DNA of 33,556 nt from Thermoleophilia bacterium (lineage in GTDB: Bacteria > Actinomycetota > Thermoleophilia > Gaiellales > Gaiellaceae): NCBI GenBank assembly GCA_023382435.1, contig JAHDVS010000031.1, forward strand, positions 1 to 33,556, given 5' to 3'. Below, piece by piece: positions 13,970 through 21,136 of this stretch. The stretch's first letter is position 1. Each line of letters starts with the position of its first letter. Below the pieces are notes generated by a model that was given only the letters and a program-made list of their open reading frames with translations, was not told the origin of the DNA and made no database searches. Position numbers and translations under genes: made by a program.

Positions 13970-14387
13970 CGAGGGCCTCGTTGACAAGGCGGTCGGCGAG
14001 GAGGTTGTGCTCGCGCCGCACGGCCGTGTAGCGAACCATCCCGATCCGCCGCGCAAGCCGGGCTGCCTCGAGCGAGAGCTCGCGGAGCGCCGCGTTCTTG
14101 ACCCGGTAGACGCCGGTCATCTGCTTGACGAGCAACTCGGAGTCGGACACGACCTCGAGCTCGCACACGGCGAGCTCGGCGGCCTTTGCGAGGCCGGCCA
14201 CGAGCGCCCGGTACTCGGCGACGTTGTTCGTGGCGACGCCGATCGCCTCGCCACGGGCGTCGAGCACCGTCCCGTCTTCGGCCTCGAGCACGTAGCCGAA
14301 CGCTGCCGGCCCCGGGTTGCCGCGCGCTCCCCCGTCGGTGAACAGCCGCGCCCTCACCGGCCGGGGCCAGCTCTTGCACTGCAGCAC
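13956..14387 (-). CDS. Ribonuclease HI-like protein
   Basis: An RNase H-fold protein of about 143 residues. Catalytic acids are visible: Asp in LFTDGGARGNPGPAAFGY, Glu in NNVAEYRALVAGL, Asp in VVSDSELLVKQM, and a final His/Asp patch REHNLLADRLVNEAL. It belongs to the compact RVT_3-like group that cleaves RNA in RNA:DNA hybrids and lacks the basic handle loop of E. coli RnhA. The start is uncertain: GTG at 14387 (used here), 14402 or 14357; the domain itself needs only the last. Confidence 0.85.
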   Translation of the reverse strand: MLQCKSWPRPVRARLFTDGGARGNPGPAAFGYVLEAEDGTVLDARGEAIGVATNNVAEYRALVAGLAKAAELAVCELEVVSDSELLVKQMTGVYRVKNAALRELSLEAARLARRIGMVRYTAVRREHNLLADRLVNEALDAGG

Positions 14388-14442
14388 TCCCTCGCCGTGC
14401 ACGTCCCGCGCCGTATGCCGCACCGCACGACCCGACCCCGTC

Positions 14443-14652
14443 TCACGGCGGGTCGGTCGGCAGGAACGTGCCCGGCACGCGGGCGCGCCGGCGGTCGCGG
14501 GTGACGCGCTGCCCGCCGCCGCCCGCGCCGGATCGCCTCGGGCCTGTGCGACGGTCGACAACGACCTCGACATTCGGGTTGTCGCGGTAGTGGGCGACCA
14601 GTTTCTCGTAGAGCGCGTCCTCGAGCTCCCGGGGGATCACGCAGTAGATCAC
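14443..14652 (-). CDS. Small conserved-looking protein
   Basis: A 69-aa protein starting at GTG 14652, 16 bases after the zinc-ribbon gene. The first half (VIYCVIPRELEDALYEKLVA then HYRDNPNVEVVVDRRTGPRR) has the alternating pattern of a small alpha/beta domain, and the NVEVVVDRR motif recalls short actinobacterial proteins ending in a DRR(R)GxRR signature. The second half is Arg-rich with a PGTFLPTDPP end. Function unknown. The longer upstream frame reads through the neighbour and is rejected. Confidence 0.6.
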   Translation of the reverse strand: MIYCVIPRELEDALYEKLVAHYRDNPNVEVVVDRRTGPRRSGAGGGGQRVTRDRRRARVPGTFLPTDPP

Positions 14653-14668
14653 GGCGGCGCTTCCGCGC

Positions 14669-15283
14669 TCAGAGCCTCGGGATGTCCGGTGCCAGGCGCC
14701 CGTCCGCGTCGAACGACGCGTTCCAGTCCTTGAAGCGCGGGTCGAGCTCGTCGATCTCGTAGCCACGCTCGACGAGGCGGATCGGCTGGCTCGACTCCAG
14801 CCCGACGCGATACTGGTACCAGGAGATCTCCCAGGCGACCGTGATCACGACCTCGTGGTTCGTCCCGGAGAGGACGAGCAGGCTGACCCGCGGTTCGCCG
14901 AGGCTTCGGCCGATACCGAAGATCGTACGCCTGAACGGGCTCTCGTCGAACAACTCGGCAGCGTCCGCCATCGCCTGCTCCGCGGCCGTCAGGCGTCGCA
15001 GCATCGGCTCGGTGGCCGTAGCCGGTGCAGGCTCGTCGCGACGGCCGTCGAGCAAGCCGAGATGCGGCAACCGGCGGCGTCGACGGCGCGTGTCGCCGAC
15101 GACCGGGGCCGTTGGGCTGCCCTCCCGGGCCCAGCCATGCTCATTCGCCTCGTCGGTGCACAGCGCGCAGACGTCCACCCAGTCGCCATCGAACGGCAGG
15201 TAGCGCCACGTGCGCTCGCCCAGGAGCAGCGTGCGCTCGCAGATCCCGCAGTGCGAGAGGGTATCGACCTTCTTGACGATCAC
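14669..15283 (-). CDS. Zinc-ribbon protein of unknown function
   Basis: A 204-aa protein with an N-terminal zinc ribbon: CGIC near residue 12 and CALC near residue 39, framing a GERTWRYLPFDGDWVDV strand region. A basic linker (RRRRRR) follows, then a helical segment (LTAAEQAMADAAELFDES) and a C-terminal alpha/beta domain (PRVSLLVLSGTNHEVVITVAWEISWYQYRV). Start GTG overlaps the EF-G-like stop (GTGA), so the two are translated together. The ribbon could contact RNA or the partner GTPase; this is inference. Confidence 0.7.
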   Translation of the reverse strand: MIVKKVDTLSHCGICERTLLLGERTWRYLPFDGDWVDVCALCTDEANEHGWAREGSPTAPVVGDTRRRRRRLPHLGLLDGRRDEPAPATATEPMLRRLTAAEQAMADAAELFDESPFRRTIFGIGRSLGEPRVSLLVLSGTNHEVVITVAWEISWYQYRVGLESSQPIRLVERGYEIDELDPRFKDWNASFDADGRLAPDIPRL

Positions 15284-17325
15284 GCCTTCGCCTCCTCGCG
15301 TTCCTTCGTCGCGTCCGCGATCACCTTCTGCGCGATGTGGGCCGGTACCTCCTCGTAGCGCAGGAAGCCCATCGTGTAGTCGCCCCGCCCGCCGGTGAGC
15401 GAGGTGAGCGACTGGGAGTAGGTCAGCATCTCAGCGAACGGGACCTCGGCGCGGATGGCCGTCGTGCCGCCCGCGGGCTCCATTCCGAGCAGCCGCCCCC
15501 GGCGCGAGTTGAGATCGCCGTTGACGGCGCCGACCGTCTCGTCGGGCGCGGTGACCTCGACCGCCATGATCGGCTCGAGCAGGACCGGGTCGGCCTTCGC
15601 GTACGCGTCCTTGAACGCCATCGAGCCGGCGATCTTGAAAGCCATCTCGGATGAGTCGACGGTGTGGTACTGGCCGTCGACCAGGCGCACCCGGAGGCCC
15701 TGGACGGGGGCCCCCGCAAGCTCGCCGTGTCGCATCGCCTCCTGGATTCCCTTGTCGACGGCGGGCCGGAAGCTCTGCGGGATCACGCCACCGACGATCT
15801 GATCGACGAACTCGTAGCCCTCGTGGCCGTCGAGCGGCTCGAGCACGATGTCGCAGTCTCCGAACTGGCCGCGACCTCCGGTCTGCTTCTTGTAGCGGTG
15901 CCTCGCCCGGGACTCCTTGCGGATCGTCTCGAGGTAGGGGACACGCGGCTGGTGTAGGTCGACCTCGACCCCGAAGCGTCGCTTCAGGCGGTCGACGGCG
16001 ACCTCGACGTGCATCTGGCCCATCCCGGCGAGAAGCTGCTCCCCGGTCTGCTCGTCCCTGCGCAAGACGAGCGTGGGGTCCTCCTCGGCGAGGCGCCGCA
16101 GCGCGGTCGCCACCTTCTCCTCGTCGCCCTTCGCTTTCGGGGTCACAGCGAAGCTCATCACGGGCTGGGGGAAGACGATCGGGTCGACCTCGACCGGCCG
16201 GTCGCTCGCCGCGAGCACGTCACCGGTCTGCGCCTCCTTGAGCTTCGCGACGGCGCCGAGATCGCCGGTGCCGAACTCGGGAGCCTGCTGGTGATCCTTG
16301 CCCTGGAGCACGAGGAGCTGGCCGAGGCGCTCCTTGCCGTGGGTTCGCAGGTTGACGAGCGTCGAGTCGGCCTTGACCGGGCCCGAGAGGACGCGGAAGA
16401 CGGTGATCCGCCCAGCGAACGGGTCGGCGACGGTCTTGAACACGAATGCGGCGGCCCCGTCGAATGCCTCCGCCGCGGACTGCTCGGCGGGCGAGGGGAC
16501 GGACTCGACAAGCAGGTCGAGCAGCGCGGTGGTGCCGATGTTCTGGGTCGCGACGCTGCACGCCACCGGAACGAGGTCGCCGCGGGCCACGGCGCCGCGC
16601 AACGCTGCGCCCAGCTCGGCGCCGCTGATCTCCTCGCCCTCGAGATACCGCTCCATCAAACCTTCGTCGGTCTCGACGACGGCGTCGACGAGCTGCTCGC
16701 GGAGGACGGCCGCCTCGCTCGCGATCTCGTCCGGCACGTCGACGGGCCCCGCCTCTCGCGCGCCGCCGGGTGAGAGATAGGCGCGCATGTGCAGGAGGTC
16801 GACGATCCCCCGCAACTCGTGCTCATGGCCGATCGGGAGCTCGACAGCGACGCAGGCAGGGGACAGCTGCGAGCGGATCTGCTCGAGGACGGCAGCGAAG
16901 TCGGCGCGCTCCCGATCGAGCATGTTGATGCACACGACCCGGCCGACGCCAAGCGTCTCGCAGCGCCGCCACGCCCTGGACGTCTGCACCTGGACGCCCG
17001 CCACGCCGCTGACGACGAGAAGCGCGCCCTCCGTGACACGCAGAGCGGCGAGCCCGTCCGCCTGGAAGCCCGCGTCCCCGGGGACGTCGACCAGGTTCAC
17101 CTTCGTGCCTTTCCAGTCGAGGTGGCAGAGCGACGCCGAAAGCGACATCTGCCGCTTGTGCTCGTCCTCGTCCCAGTCGGAGACGGTCGTCCCCTGCTCG
17201 ACCGTTCCCAGCCGATTCGTCTGCTCCGCCTGGAACAGCAGCGCCTCGACGAGCGACGTCTTCCCCGTGCCGCGGTGGCCGACAACGGTGATGTTCCGGA
17301 TCGCGCTCGGGTCGAGGGCAGGCAT
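15280..17325 (-). CDS. EF-G-like translational GTPase paralogue
   Basis: A 681-aa protein with EF-G domain order: GTPase, beta-barrel, then domains III-V (RYKKQTGGRGQFGDCDIVLEP, GVIPQSFRPAVDKGIQEAM, EPIMAVEVTAPDETVGAVNG, RGDYTMGFLRYEEVP). The P-loop is GHRGTGKTS (16-24). Two GTPase motifs differ from true EF-G: G3 reads DVPGD (80-84), with Asp where the catalytic His of DTPGH should be, and G4 reads NMLD (134-137) instead of NKMD. It therefore belongs to the EF-G2/FusA2-like paralogues rather than the housekeeping translocase. Start ATG at 17325 has AAGGAGG upstream. It is 43 bases after the sigma factor gene and coupled to the zinc-ribbon gene. Confidence 0.9.
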   Translation of the reverse strand: MPALDPSAIRNITVVGHRGTGKTSLVEALLFQAEQTNRLGTVEQGTTVSDWDEDEHKRQMSLSASLCHLDWKGTKVNLVDVPGDAGFQADGLAALRVTEGALLVVSGVAGVQVQTSRAWRRCETLGVGRVVCINMLDRERADFAAVLEQIRSQLSPACVAVELPIGHEHELRGIVDLLHMRAYLSPGGAREAGPVDVPDEIASEAAVLREQLVDAVVETDEGLMERYLEGEEISGAELGAALRGAVARGDLVPVACSVATQNIGTTALLDLLVESVPSPAEQSAAEAFDGAAAFVFKTVADPFAGRITVFRVLSGPVKADSTLVNLRTHGKERLGQLLVLQGKDHQQAPEFGTGDLGAVAKLKEAQTGDVLAASDRPVEVDPIVFPQPVMSFAVTPKAKGDEEKVATALRRLAEEDPTLVLRRDEQTGEQLLAGMGQMHVEVAVDRLKRRFGVEVDLHQPRVPYLETIRKESRARHRYKKQTGGRGQFGDCDIVLEPLDGHEGYEFVDQIVGGVIPQSFRPAVDKGIQEAMRHGELAGAPVQGLRVRLVDGQYHTVDSSEMAFKIAGSMAFKDAYAKADPVLLEPIMAVEVTAPDETVGAVNGDLNSRRGRLLGMEPAGGTTAIRAEVPFAEMLTYSQSLTSLTGGRGDYTMGFLRYEEVPAHIAQKVIADATKEREEAKA

Positions 17326-17368
17326 GAGCTCGAGTACCTCCTTCCGCTTGGAGTGCGGAGTTTAGCCT

Positions 17369-18157
17369 CTACCCGCTGAGCGAGGCGCGCGTCTGGGCGT
17401 CCGCCAGGCGCGCCTTCAGGCGCAGAATCGCCTTCGTGTGCAGCTGCGATACGCGCGACTCCGTGACCCCGAGGACCTCGCCGATCTCGCGCAGCGTCAG
17501 CTCCTCGTAGTAGTAGAGAGTGATCACGAGCTTCTCACGCTCCGGCAGCGACGCGATCGCCTCGCCGACCAGCTCCTTGATCTCGCTCGCTTCGAGCTGG
17601 CCACCGGGCGCGACCGCGTGCGGATCCTCGAGCGTGTCGACGAGCGCGACGGCGTCACCGGAGCCCGTCGGGCTCGCCCAGAGCTCGTCGAGCGCACCGA
17701 TCGACGAGCGGGAGATCTCGAGCAGCGACTCGTCGAGATCCTCCTCGCTGACCCCGAGCTTTGCCGCGATCTCCTCGTCGGTGGGCGCGCGCAGGAGCTG
17801 TGCCTCGAGCTGGGCGATCGCCTTCTCGATCGCCCTCGCGCGGCTGCGTACGGAGCGCGGCACCCAGTCGAGCGAGCGCAGCTCGTCGATGATCGAGCCG
17901 CGGATCCGGGAGATCGCGTACGTCTCGAACTTCACGTCCCGGCCCGGGTCGTAGCGCTCGATCGCGTCGATCAGGCCGAGCAGGCCGTAGGAGACGAGAT
18001 CGCTCTCGTCGACGTGCGCGGGGAGCCCGGCGCCGAGCCGCCCGGCCACGTACTTGACGAGCGGGGCGTAGGTGAGAACGAGCCGGTCGCGAAGGGCCTT
18101 GTCGGGGCTGCGCTTGTAGCGCTGCCACAGGGTATCGGTGTCCTCGGGATTCGGCAC
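17369..18157 (-). CDS. FliA/WhiG-family RNA polymerase sigma factor
   Basis: A 262-aa group 3 sigma factor with regions 2, 3 and 4. Region 2 shows LVLTYAPLVKYVAGRLGAGL, ESDLVSYGLLGLIDAIERYD and KFETYAISRIRGSIIDELRS; region 3 PTDEEIAAKLGVSEEDL; region 4 SLPEREKLVITLYYYEELTL then REIGEVLGVTESRVSQLHTK. This is the FliA/WhiG pattern (flagellar or developmental promoters). No flagellar, whi or anti-sigma gene lies nearby, so its regulon is unknown. GTG start lies exactly 6 bases after a TATGCT box with no Shine-Dalgarno, so the message is probably leaderless. Confidence 0.95.
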   Translation of the reverse strand: MPNPEDTDTLWQRYKRSPDKALRDRLVLTYAPLVKYVAGRLGAGLPAHVDESDLVSYGLLGLIDAIERYDPGRDVKFETYAISRIRGSIIDELRSLDWVPRSVRSRARAIEKAIAQLEAQLLRAPTDEEIAAKLGVSEEDLDESLLEISRSSIGALDELWASPTGSGDAVALVDTLEDPHAVAPGGQLEASEIKELVGEAIASLPEREKLVITLYYYEELTLREIGEVLGVTESRVSQLHTKAILRLKARLADAQTRASLSG

Positions 18158-18163
18158 GGTCAG

Positions 18164-18169
18164 AGCATA
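18164..18169 (-). promoter_or_regulatory. -10 box of the sigma factor gene
   Basis: TATGCT on the minus strand, 6 bases before the GTG. TTCGCA at 18192-18187 is a possible -35 at 17-base spacing (4 of 6 consensus bases). It overlaps the tail of no gene and suggests a leaderless sigma factor message. Confidence 0.55.
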
Positions 18170-18175
18170 CGGCCC

Positions 18176-18343
18176 TCAGCGCAGGGTGCGAAAGGAGAGT
18201 TCCCCCATCCACAGGGTCAGGGCGCCCGCGGCTGCGGCAATCACCCAGGCGCCGGCGGCGGCGGAGTAGGCGGCCACGGACGCGAACACGGCGGTCAGAA
18301 GGGCGAACAGCGCCCCGAGCGAGCGACGCTTCGGGCGAGTCAT
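18176..18343 (-). CDS. Small 55-aa membrane protein
   Basis: A short frame upstream of the sigma factor gene: a basic start MTRPKRRSLG, one long or two short hydrophobic segments (ALFALLTAVFASVAAYS and AAGAWVIAAAAGALTLWMG), and a SFRTLR tail. Positive-inside logic puts the N-terminus in the cytoplasm. TACACT lies exactly 6 bases before the ATG, the same layout as the sigma gene, which supports expression. The stop is 18 bases upstream of the sigma GTG and within its promoter. Whether it affects the sigma factor is unknown. Confidence 0.7.
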   Translation of the reverse strand: MTRPKRRSLGALFALLTAVFASVAAYSAAAGAWVIAAAAGALTLWMGELSFRTLR

Positions 18344-18349
18344 GGGCCG

Positions 18350-18378
18350 AGTGTAGAGACCGCGGCCCGGGGTACAAT
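18350..18378. promoter_or_regulatory. Overlapping divergent promoters of tRNA-Trp and the 55-aa gene
   Basis: TACACT on the minus strand (18355-18350) serves the 55-aa gene, and TACAAT on the plus strand (18373-18378) serves tRNA-Trp. TTGTAC on the minus strand (18377-18372) is a possible -35 of the 55-aa gene and lies on the tRNA -10 box, so polymerase at one promoter should hinder the other. Confidence 0.55.
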
Positions 18379-18390
18379 GGTGCGACCCCT

Positions 18391-18463
18391 AGGGCAGTAG
18401 CTCAACTGGTAGAGCACCGGTCTCCAAAACCGGGGGTTGGGGGTTCGAGCCCCTCCTGCCCTG
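18391..18463 (+). tRNA. trnW: tRNA-Trp (anticodon CCA)
   Basis: Complete cloverleaf: acceptor AGGGCAG/CTGCCCT, D arm GCTC-AACTGGTA-GAGC, anticodon stem CCGGT/ACCGG around CTCCAAA (anticodon CCA), 5-base variable loop, T arm GGGGG-TTCGAGC-CCCTC, discriminator G. CCA is not encoded. A TACAAT box ends 12 bases upstream. In many bacteria secE-nusG follow tRNA-Trp, but not here. Confidence 0.97.
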
Positions 18464-18483
18464 TAGCTCGACAGGCGACCCAC

Positions 18484-18508
18484 GAGGGCTGGCGCGAGCC
18501 CAGCCCTC
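18484..18508 (+). terminator. Hairpin after tRNA-Trp
   Basis: GAGGGCTGG (18484-18492) and CCAGCCCTC (18500-18508) form a 9-bp stem with a 7-base loop. No T-run follows, so termination strength is uncertain. It may also protect the end of the convergent AIR-synthase-like gene's message. Confidence 0.6.
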
Positions 18509-18531
18509 CGAACTCTCGCAAGGAGCCGCGC

Positions 18532-19554
18532 CTACAGGACCCGCGCGACCTCGTCGCTCGCGTAGACGGGGAGCTCACGCTCGACTCCGCCGGCGCGGAT
18601 CGTGAACCGGCCCGGTTGGTTCGTGACTGAGCCGATCCGGGTTACCGGGATGCCGGCGGCGGCGCCGGCCGCGACGAGCAACTCGACAGCTCCCGGGTCG
18701 GCGGCGGCGAGGAGGCTCCCGGAGGCGAGCATCCCCAGCGGCTCGATGCCGAGCTCGGCGGCGATCGTCGCCGTCTCGGCAAGGATCGGAACCGCGTCTC
18801 GGTCGATCGTCGCGCCGCAGCCCGCGGCGAGCGCCAACTCGCGAACGCCGGTGGCCAGCCCGCCTTCGGTCGGGTCATGGAGGGCCGTGACGCCGCCGGC
18901 TCGCAGAAGGCAGGCCGCGTCCGCGACGACCGAGATACCGGGGTCGTAGAGCAGGTTGGCCGCACGCGTGATCAACGCCGGATCGAGAGCGATGCGAAGA
19001 CGGGGGGCGAGCTCTCGCGCCAGCAGGGCCGTGCCCTCGAGGGCAAGCGCCTTGGTCAGCAGAAGCTGGTCGCCCGGGCGGGCTCCGCCGGGACGGAGCA
19101 GGCTGCCAGCTTCGACCTCGCCGATCAGCACGCCGACGAGGATCGGCCGATCGAGACCGGCGGTGATCTCGGTGTGGCCGCCGACGAGGCAGATGCTTCG
19201 CTCCCGGCAGGCGTCGCGCAGCTCGCAGAAGAGGGATTCGATCAGCGCTTCGGTCGTCGCCCCCTCCGGCAAGAGCGCCGTCAGCATCATCCAGCGGGCC
19301 GTGGCGCCCAGGCAGGCAAGGTCATTCGCATTCACGTTGACGAGATAGCGCGGCGCGTTCTCGGTGGCGAACGTGATCGGATCGGTCTTGACGACCAGCG
19401 TCGTTCCCGCGAGCTGGATTGCCGCGGCGTCACTCCCGACGCCGGGGCCCACGACAACGGTCGGGTCAGTCGTCGCGTACGTCGCGATCAGCCGCGCGAG
19501 CAGCTCGCCCGGGAGCTTGCCGACCGGCAGGCGCTCGCCGTGGGTGTCCGCCAT
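18532..19554 (-). CDS. AIR synthase-related protein (HypE/PurM-like)
   Basis: A 340-aa protein of the PurM/HypE/SelD/ThiL ATP-binding superfamily. Motifs: GPGVGSDAAAIQLAGTTLVV, VNVNANDLACLGATARWMML, CLVGGHTEITAG, PGDQLLLTKALALEGTALLA, DPTEGGLATGVRELALAAGC. No hydrogenase (hyp) genes or Sec/Cys position for SelD are seen, so HypE-like is only a family label and the substrate is unknown. ATG at 19554 is preferred to the TTG one codon upstream. Convergent with tRNA-Trp. Confidence 0.85.
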   Translation of the reverse strand: MADTHGERLPVGKLPGELLARLIATYATTDPTVVVGPGVGSDAAAIQLAGTTLVVKTDPITFATENAPRYLVNVNANDLACLGATARWMMLTALLPEGATTEALIESLFCELRDACRERSICLVGGHTEITAGLDRPILVGVLIGEVEAGSLLRPGGARPGDQLLLTKALALEGTALLARELAPRLRIALDPALITRAANLLYDPGISVVADAACLLRAGGVTALHDPTEGGLATGVRELALAAGCGATIDRDAVPILAETATIAAELGIEPLGMLASGSLLAAADPGAVELLVAAGAAAGIPVTRIGSVTNQPGRFTIRAGGVERELPVYASDEVARVL

Positions 19555-19630
19555 CAACTCGGGTTCCGAGGCAGGTTCCTCAACGGCGGTATCGTAGGCA
19601 CGCAGCCCGGTCTGCAGAACCCGGGGGCGG

Positions 19631-19636
19631 TAGACT
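19631..19636 (+). promoter_or_regulatory. -10 box of the TPR gene
   Basis: TAGACT, identical to the box before the lyase gene at 8462. Six bases later is ATC (19643), where four other genes in this window have ATG or GTG at the same distance. Confidence 0.5.
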
Positions 19637-19642
19637 CACGTC

Positions 19643-20377
19643 ATCGCCGAGCTCGAGGATCTCCTTGGCCGCGCGCACGAGCTGCGCGAGGCGGGCGACT
19701 GGGGCAGCGAGGCCACTGCCGTCTACGCCCGCCTCGCCGAGCTGGCGCCGACGGCGGCGGGACCGCTCGTGATGCTCGCCTCCTGCCACGAGCGAGCCGG
19801 GCGTGTCCGGGATGCGCGCGCGGCGTACGAGCGGGCGCTCGCGCTCCCCGACCGGGGACGCTTCGACCGGCGTATCCGCAACGGGCTCAAGCGCGCACGC
19901 AGCCTCGAACGCGCGGCCGGTCTCGCGACCGTGGCGGACGCGCTCCGAGTCGCTGCGCTTGCCCGGGACGACGGCCGAGCGGACCTGGCGCTCGCGGCCA
20001 GCGGGCGGGCGCTCGAGCTCGCCAGGAGCCCGGGTGAGGAGACGGCAGCGCTCGCGTGCCGCGCCTCGATCGCGCTCGGTGCGGGCAGGGCCGCCGAGGC
20101 GCTCGAGCTGGCGCGCCGCTCGCTCGGCATCGACGCGTCCCGCGAGACGAACCGCGAGACGTACGCGGTCCTCGTCGCGGCCCTGCTCGAGGTCGGCCGC
20201 ACCGACGATGCCAGGGCGGAGGGTGAGCGCCTGCTCGCCGTCAACCCAACCGATCCGACCGTGGCACGGGCGCTCGCTGCCGCCTACCGGCGCCTATTCG
20301 AGCTGACGAACGACCCGAGCTGGCAGGCGGCGGCCGAGAGCTGCCGAGCCCGCGCCGCCGGCCCGCGGCTGCGCTGA
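19643..20377 (+). CDS. Tetratricopeptide-repeat protein, possible ATC start
   Basis: A helical-repeat protein of about 244 residues, likely a scaffold for protein contacts. TPR-like pairs are visible: RAHELREAGDWGSEATAVYA then RLAELAPTAAG; LVMLASCHERAGRVRDARAA then YERALALPD; later RASIALGAGRAAEALELARR; last LVAALLEVGRTDDARAEGER then LLAVNPTD. The first repeat begins before the first canonical start (GTG 19769), and the frame is closed upstream by TAG at 19631. Between them there is no ATG, GTG or TTG. The -10 spacing points to ATC at 19643. Alternatively the protein starts at 19769 without its first repeat, or the sequence has an error. Confidence 0.75.
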   Translation: MAELEDLLGRAHELREAGDWGSEATAVYARLAELAPTAAGPLVMLASCHERAGRVRDARAAYERALALPDRGRFDRRIRNGLKRARSLERAAGLATVADALRVAALARDDGRADLALAASGRALELARSPGEETAALACRASIALGAGRAAEALELARRSLGIDASRETNRETYAVLVAALLEVGRTDDARAEGERLLAVNPTDPTVARALAAAYRRLFELTNDPSWQAAAESCRARAAGPRLR

Positions 20378-20410
20378 TCCGGCGTCCTTCCCTTCGCGGC
20401 CGAGGAGGCG

Positions 20411-20416
20411 TACACT
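20411..20416 (+). promoter_or_regulatory. -10 box before the hairpin-rich region
   Basis: TACACT, the same hexamer as before the 55-aa gene. Transcription would begin about 6 bases later at the first bases of the 13-bp closing stem, which suggests a promoter for a structured RNA. Confidence 0.45.
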
Positions 20417-20422
20417 GGCGCG

Positions 20423-20761
20423 GGCCCCCGAGCCTCTCTTCCCCACGGGAAGCACGGCCAGCGGCCGGCCAGCCCGTGTCTGATGACGGCACTCCTTCGC
20501 CCGGCAACGAAGCGACGGAGCTGAAGACTGCTCGGGGGCCCGACTCACGCCGGCCGACGCCGCGGACCGCAGCGAGAATCCCCCGAACCGTGGATCACAC
20601 GATCCGCCGATCGGGGATGGTCGCGCGACGGGGTCGCGACGATGCTGAGCCCGGAATACGGCGGCGGCCGCACCGCCGCCGGTCGGGCCGACCCGGGCGC
20701 TGCGAAGCGGGGGTCGGCCCAGCGGAAGGCGGCCCGGGCGCGAAAGCGGGGGCCGCCTTCC
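20423..20761 (+). ncRNA. Candidate structured RNA or long leader, family unknown
   Basis: A gene-free stretch with dense pairing. CGGGCCCCCGAGC (20421-20433) pairs perfectly with GCTCGGGGGCCCG (20530-20542) and encloses small hairpins (CTTCC/GGAAG, CACGG/CCGTG, TTCG/CGAA). Then come a 9-bp stem (20659-20667/20673-20681) and two sister hairpins: 10 bp (20685-20694/20711-20720) capped by GCGA, and 12 bp (20724-20735/20750-20761) capped by GAAA. The last could also terminate, though no T-run follows. The conserved cores of RNase P RNA, tmRNA and SRP RNA were looked for and are absent. It may be an independent RNA or the leader of the small gene at 20858. Confidence 0.45.
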
Positions 20762-20857
20762 GTGTCTCGTCGCGCACCTTCCCTCACATCGGGGGATCGC
20801 ACCGGGCGACGCCCCCGCCGATACGCAACGAACAGCACGTATCGGCTCGGGTTCCGG

Positions 20858-21136
20858 ATGCTTCGTGCCGCTCTCCTGATAGCCCTGATCGTCGCTCTCG
20901 GCGTCGCTGTTCGAGGCTCGGGCGTCCTGGAGGAGCTCGGCCTGCTCGGCTCCTGCCACACGATCGCGGCACCGGCAGGCCTGCGAGCCGAGTGGCAGGC
21001 ATGCCGGCCGGGCCGGCTCGGTGACGCGCCGGACATGGCGAAGCGATCGTGCGCAAGCCAGGGAGTCGTCGGGGCGGTCGAGTACTGGCTGTGCCCGCTG
21101 CCGCCGGCGGGCGAACGCGCGATCAGCTCCGGCTGA
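20858..21136 (+). CDS. Small secreted or membrane-anchored Cys-containing protein
   Basis: A 92-aa product. ATG at 20858 is chosen because a signal-like segment follows at once: MLRAALLIALIVALGVAVRG. The mature part has four cysteines (GSCH, QACR, RSCA, WLCP), enough for two disulfides outside the cell, and ends PPAGERAISSG. Earlier in-frame starts (for example 20642) would translate the hairpin-rich region and give Arg-rich low-complexity sequence. Its end overlaps the convergent gene by 14 bases. No family recognised. Confidence 0.65.
   Translation: MLRAALLIALIVALGVAVRGSGVLEELGLLGSCHTIAAPAGLRAEWQACRPGRLGDAPDMAKRSCASQGVVGAVEYWLCPLPPAGERAISSG

Noticed and set aside
13970-14056. Upstream extension of the ATP-NAD kinase frame
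   Set aside because: It lies inside the RNase H-like gene and is not protein-like; ATG 13969 begins the family sequence.
20478-20528. Hammerhead-like CTGATGA followed by GAA
   Set aside because: The GAAA box is not matched (GAAG), the intervening stem II pairs poorly and no cleavage-site stem is seen.
20420-20762. RNase P RNA, tmRNA, SRP RNA, TPP, cobalamin and fluoride riboswitches
   Set aside because: Their invariant core sequences are missing on both strands as far as I can read.
20476-21024. GTG-started frame across the hairpin-rich region
   Set aside because: It has no Shine-Dalgarno, becomes Arg-rich after about 25 residues, and would run through the perfect stems and into the secreted protein gene in another frame.
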